From Peptoniphilus lacrimalis DSM 7455 (GTDB lineage Bacteria > Bacillota > Clostridia > Tissierellales > Peptoniphilaceae): a stretch of 64,000 nt of DNA. Made by a program: the position numbers and the translations under genes. Of the stretch, positions 61,817-64,000 are shown in pieces. Location of the stretch: NCBI RefSeq assembly GCF_000378725.1, contig NZ_KB900370.1, forward strand, positions 62,001 through 126,000. The letters run 5' to 3'. Each line of letters begins with the position of its first letter. Positions within the stretch are counted from its first letter, which is position 1. Under the pieces are notes generated by a model that saw only the letters and a list, made by a program, of their open reading frames with translations, had not been told where the DNA came from and ran no database searches.

Positions 61817-62505
61817 ATATTTATGGAGTTATTTCTGCTAATTTTTCAAAAGAATTTCTTTGTGGTTCAGTACTTTTGAGCAAAAATTTAAAAAATTCTC
61901 TTTTGATTGATTCCTATAATGGTTTTAGAAATCTTGATATTTTAACGGGAATTACTGATTCAATTTATGACATTAATGATTTTTTGACTATGGGAGAAGA
62001 TGTTATAAGAAAAAACCAAAACTTTGATTATATTCCCGCATCTTATTCTAAGGAAGTATCTGATTTTGATTTTAAAATCTTTAATCAAAAACTCAATGAA
62101 TTGACTTATGAAAATGTAGTTATTTCTATTCCCTTATTTATGGAATACATAAATAATTATTTAAATGATTTATCAGGACTTGTAATTTTTACTCATAAAG
62201 ATAATCTGTCTTTGAGAAATACTGAAAAAATTTTACTTTCATTGGTTAAGAAGAGAAAACTTACAAAGACCTTTGTTATTTTTACTGATTTGATAGAAGA
62301 CCTAAATTTAGAAGATGAAGATTTAAAATTTTTACAAAAACCAAATATCCAAGTCATAAAATCAGGAAAAATTAGAGAAGATTTCCTTAATGACAGGGAT
62401 TTTATCAAGGTCATGGAAAGCTTGACAAGGCTAATGGAAGGCGAAGAAGGTCAAATTAATTTTATAAAAAATAAATCTATTATTGAAAGGATTTTTAAAA
62501 AATGA
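61813..62505 (+). CDS. MinD-like ParA-family protein lacking the P-loop
   Basis: A 230-residue protein that follows the MinD layout. SLLIDSYNGFRNLDILTGITDSIYDINDFL near residues 30-60 aligns with the MinD stretch I-D-x-D-x-G-L-R-N-L-D-x-x-x-G...Y-D-x-x-D-V-L; FDYIPAS aligns with L-x-x-L-P-A-S; YENVVISIP with the D-S-P-A-G strand; and LVIFTHKDNLSLRNTEKIL with T-x-P-E-x-x-S-x-R-D-A. The nucleotide-binding K-G-G-V-G-K-T loop is replaced by SANFSKEFLCGSV, so ATP binding is doubtful. The gene sits after radC, where other Firmicutes place mreBCD and minCD. No MreB, MreC, MreD or MinC is present. Confidence 0.72.
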   Translation: MNIYGVISANFSKEFLCGSVLLSKNLKNSLLIDSYNGFRNLDILTGITDSIYDINDFLTMGEDVIRKNQNFDYIPASYSKEVSDFDFKIFNQKLNELTYENVVISIPLFMEYINNYLNDLSGLVIFTHKDNLSLRNTEKILLSLVKKRKLTKTFVIFTDLIEDLNLEDEDLKFLQKPNIQVIKSGKIREDFLNDRDFIKVMESLTRLMEGEEGQINFIKNKSIIERIFKK

Positions 62506-63056
62506 AAAATAAATATTTAGCCTTGGGGGATTCAATAGTTGAAGGATATAAACTTCAAGGCAAGTCATTTGTTTATTATTTAAGTAAAGATTTTGATATT
62601 GCAAATCGTGGGATGAATGGTTTATCTTCAAATCTTTTAAAATACTATAGGGGTGATTTAAAACCATTCACCCATGTAATTGTCCATATTGGAATTAATG
62701 ATTTTTTGCAAGGTTATGAAAATGCTCAAGTTGAAAAATCTATTATGGAATTAGTGGACATATTTAAGTCAGAAGATTTAAAGATAATATTTTTAAAACC
62801 TGTAATAATAGCACAAGAGGCTTGCGATTATAATTGGTGTTCAAAAACTTATTACCCACTTATTAAAGAAAGATTAATAAATTATAGGAAATTTTTGGAT
62901 AAATTAGGAGAAGAAGAAGATTTTCAAATAATTGATCTTATGGATACAACAGGTATTGATGTTTATGATAATTTAATGGATGGCATTCACCCTAATCTCA
63001 AGCTTTCTAAGGCAATGGGAAAATATATAGGTACCAAACTTTTACAAGAGGTATGA
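62502..63056 (+). CDS. SGNH/GDSL-family hydrolase
   Basis: A 184-residue esterase/lipase-like enzyme. Block I is LALGDSIVEGYKL with the catalytic Ser near residue 9, block II is NRGMNGLSSN with Gly, block III is VHIGINDFLQG with Asn, and block V is DGIHPNLKLSKAMG with the Asp and His. No signal peptide is seen, so it is probably cytosolic. It overlaps the MinD-like gene by 4 nt (ATGA) and is followed by another coupled gene. The natural ester is unknown. Confidence 0.9.
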   Translation: MKNKYLALGDSIVEGYKLQGKSFVYYLSKDFDIANRGMNGLSSNLLKYYRGDLKPFTHVIVHIGINDFLQGYENAQVEKSIMELVDIFKSEDLKIIFLKPVIIAQEACDYNWCSKTYYPLIKERLINYRKFLDKLGEEEDFQIIDLMDTTGIDVYDNLMDGIHPNLKLSKAMGKYIGTKLLQEV

Positions 63057-63057
63057 A

Positions 63058-64000
63058 ATGGAAAGTTTTGCCAAGAAAATCAAACTAAGAAAATTATCAA
63101 AAAGAGAGAGTCTACTTTTGACAGTTTTTCTATTAGTTTTAATTCAGTTTATCCTATATTTTTTTATAATCAATCCCAAAAAAACTGCTTATGACAATTT
63201 AGTAAATAAAGATTTTAAGGATGAAATTATTATTAAAAATAAGCCTTATACTGGCTTAAGAGATTTTAATAAGGACTCTATTGATAAATTTTTATTGGAA
63301 AATAATATTGCAAAAGAAAATATAAATGAATCAACAAATCATAATTTAGATATTTTGCAGGTTCAAAAAGATATTAAAGTAGATGAACTAGCAAATCTAG
63401 AGAAGTTAACAAAATATTATGGTTATTCAAATATTAATTTACATAGAAAAAATCAAGATACTTATGATTTAATCCTAAGAGCAGAGAAAGAAACAGAAAA
63501 AGTTTCCTATGATGATATAAGAAAAGCCTATTTTAAAACTGATGAGAGATCTGATGCTAATAATAAAGAAGAAATAAAACAAAATGTCCAAAAAGTTTCC
63601 ATAAAAGAAAATAATAATTCATCGGCTAAAGTTGGTGGGAAAGTTTCGCAAGTAAGAAAAGAAAAAATTAATATTGAACCTAAAAAAGCTCTTAAAAAAG
63701 AAAAAAAGACTGAAAAAATTAAAGAAGTTAAAGAAATTAAAGATATTAAAGAAATTAAAAAAATTGATATACCAGTAGAGGAGCTTTTTGTTCCATCAAA
63801 AGGCCAAATAGATGAATTAAAATCTGATCCTTTTTCAATAGATTTGAAAGGACTTACAAGTATTAATGATAATTGCAAACTGACTTATATTGCTAACATT
63901 TATTGCCTTTCAATATATTATAAAAATTCTAAGACTGAGCCTATAATTCTTGATCTAGCTAATGAAGAAGATTATATTTCATTTGATGTTTTGTACACAA
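63058..64000 (+). CDS. Membrane-anchored, Lys/Glu-rich protein, runs off the window (partial)
   Basis: The reading frame from ATG 63058 stays open to the end of the window (314 codons seen). AGAGG lies 6 nt upstream and the gene starts 1 nt after the SGNH stop. The N-terminus is basic (KKIKLRKLSKRES), followed by one helix (LLLTVFLLVLIQFILYFFII) and then NPKKTAYDNL. That R-E-x-x-L-L-helix-N/P pattern resembles GspM/PilO-type pilus or secretion assembly proteins, a weak similarity. Residues about 170-240 are a Lys/Glu linker with a K-E-I tripeptide repeat, followed by a second folded part. Function not assigned. Confidence 0.7.
   Translation, partial: MESFAKKIKLRKLSKRESLLLTVFLLVLIQFILYFFIINPKKTAYDNLVNKDFKDEIIIKNKPYTGLRDFNKDSIDKFLLENNIAKENINESTNHNLDILQVQKDIKVDELANLEKLTKYYGYSNINLHRKNQDTYDLILRAEKETEKVSYDDIRKAYFKTDERSDANNKEEIKQNVQKVSIKENNNSSAKVGGKVSQVRKEKINIEPKKALKKEKKTEKIKEVKEIKDIKEIKKIDIPVEELFVPSKGQIDELKSDPFSIDLKGLTSINDNCKLTYIANIYCLSIYYKNSKTEPIILDLANEEDYISFDVLYT
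63721..63765 (+). repeat. 9-nt tandem repeat, five imperfect units
   Basis: AAAGAAGTT, AAAGAAATT, AAAGATATT, AAAGAAATT and AAAAAAATT in tandem encode Lys-Glu/Asp/Lys-Val/Ile tripeptides in the partial last gene. The unit length is a multiple of three, so copy-number change would alter linker length, not frame. Confidence 0.75.

Noticed and set aside
1-64000. CRISPR array
   Set aside because: No regularly spaced direct repeats with unique spacers. The only tandem repeats are GAACC in hsdS and the 9-nt coding repeat near the end.
1-64000. tRNA or rRNA genes
   Set aside because: No cloverleaf-type sequence or rRNA-like GC-rich stretch was recognised by eye in the intergenic regions; a tRNA scan was not possible.

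Overview
The window is about 64 kb of very AT-rich DNA from a low-GC Gram-positive anaerobe. The best fit is a Tissierellia / Peptoniphilaceae-type coccus (Peptoniphilus or Anaerococcus relatives). That placement is inferred from gene content: a SufCBDSU iron-sulfur cluster, CtsR-McsA-McsB-ClpC heat-shock operon, RbgA (YlqF), a NusG-domain-II / Gx-transporter pair, amino-acid uptake and transamination operons, and no sugar pathway genes. The usual maf-radC-mreBCD-minCD shape/division locus is also collapsed, which suits a coccus. Most gene starts use strong Shine-Dalgarno sites, often GGTGAT followed 3-4 nt later by ATG, GTG or TTG, and this habit was used to correct several starts.

Layout. 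1-4141: end of an ABC ATPase and a giant FtsX-type permease with a coiled-coil insert. 4230-8348: XRE regulator divergent from a cysteine-hydrolase / APC permease / class III aminotransferase operon, with a 44-bp palindrome in between. 8624-11642: exonuclease III, a small palindromic repeat in two copies, and an ABC-2 pair whose ATPase has lost most catalytic motifs. 11915-15653: housekeeping run ychF, HAD phosphatase, rbgA, rnhB, yraN. 15797-21124: GntR/FCD regulator divergent from aminotransferase, TRAP transporter and cupin. 21455-27904: suf operon, IscR-like Rrf2 regulator and a second cysteine desulfurase that may start at AUU. 27904-32505: AI-2E exporter-type protein, M29 aminopeptidase, SPFH protein with a ribbon-helix-helix partner, and comEA on the minus strand. 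32634-34703: EF-G paralogue.

34966-42477 is a type I restriction-modification island (hsdM, rhuM, hsdS, hsdR). Inside hsdS is a tract of seven GAACC units. A third target-recognition module lies immediately downstream in another frame; loss of one unit or gain of two would fuse it to hsdS, so this looks like a phase-variable specificity switch. 42732-48481: ctsR-mcsA-mcsB-clpC-radA with a recognisable CtsR box. 48843-51743: ECF S component, a cytosolic BspA-like leucine-rich-repeat protein, and a PhaE/phasin-like protein behind a perfect inverted repeat. 51824-55875 (minus): a HEPN plus PD-(D/E)XK-like fusion protein coupled to a luciferase-like oxidoreductase, a C1 aminopeptidase, and an AlaX-like protein that has lost its zinc ligands. 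55972-64000: comEC, holA, rpsT, NusG-II protein, Gx transporter, maf, radC, a MinD-like protein without a P-loop, an SGNH hydrolase and a truncated membrane-anchored protein.

Most novel candidates: the pentanucleotide-switched three-module HsdS, the HEPN-nuclease fusion, the SPFH/RHH unit with a two-box operator, and three decayed enzyme families kept as intact reading frames (ABC ATPase, AlaX, MinD). All function calls rest on motif reading; no database search was run.
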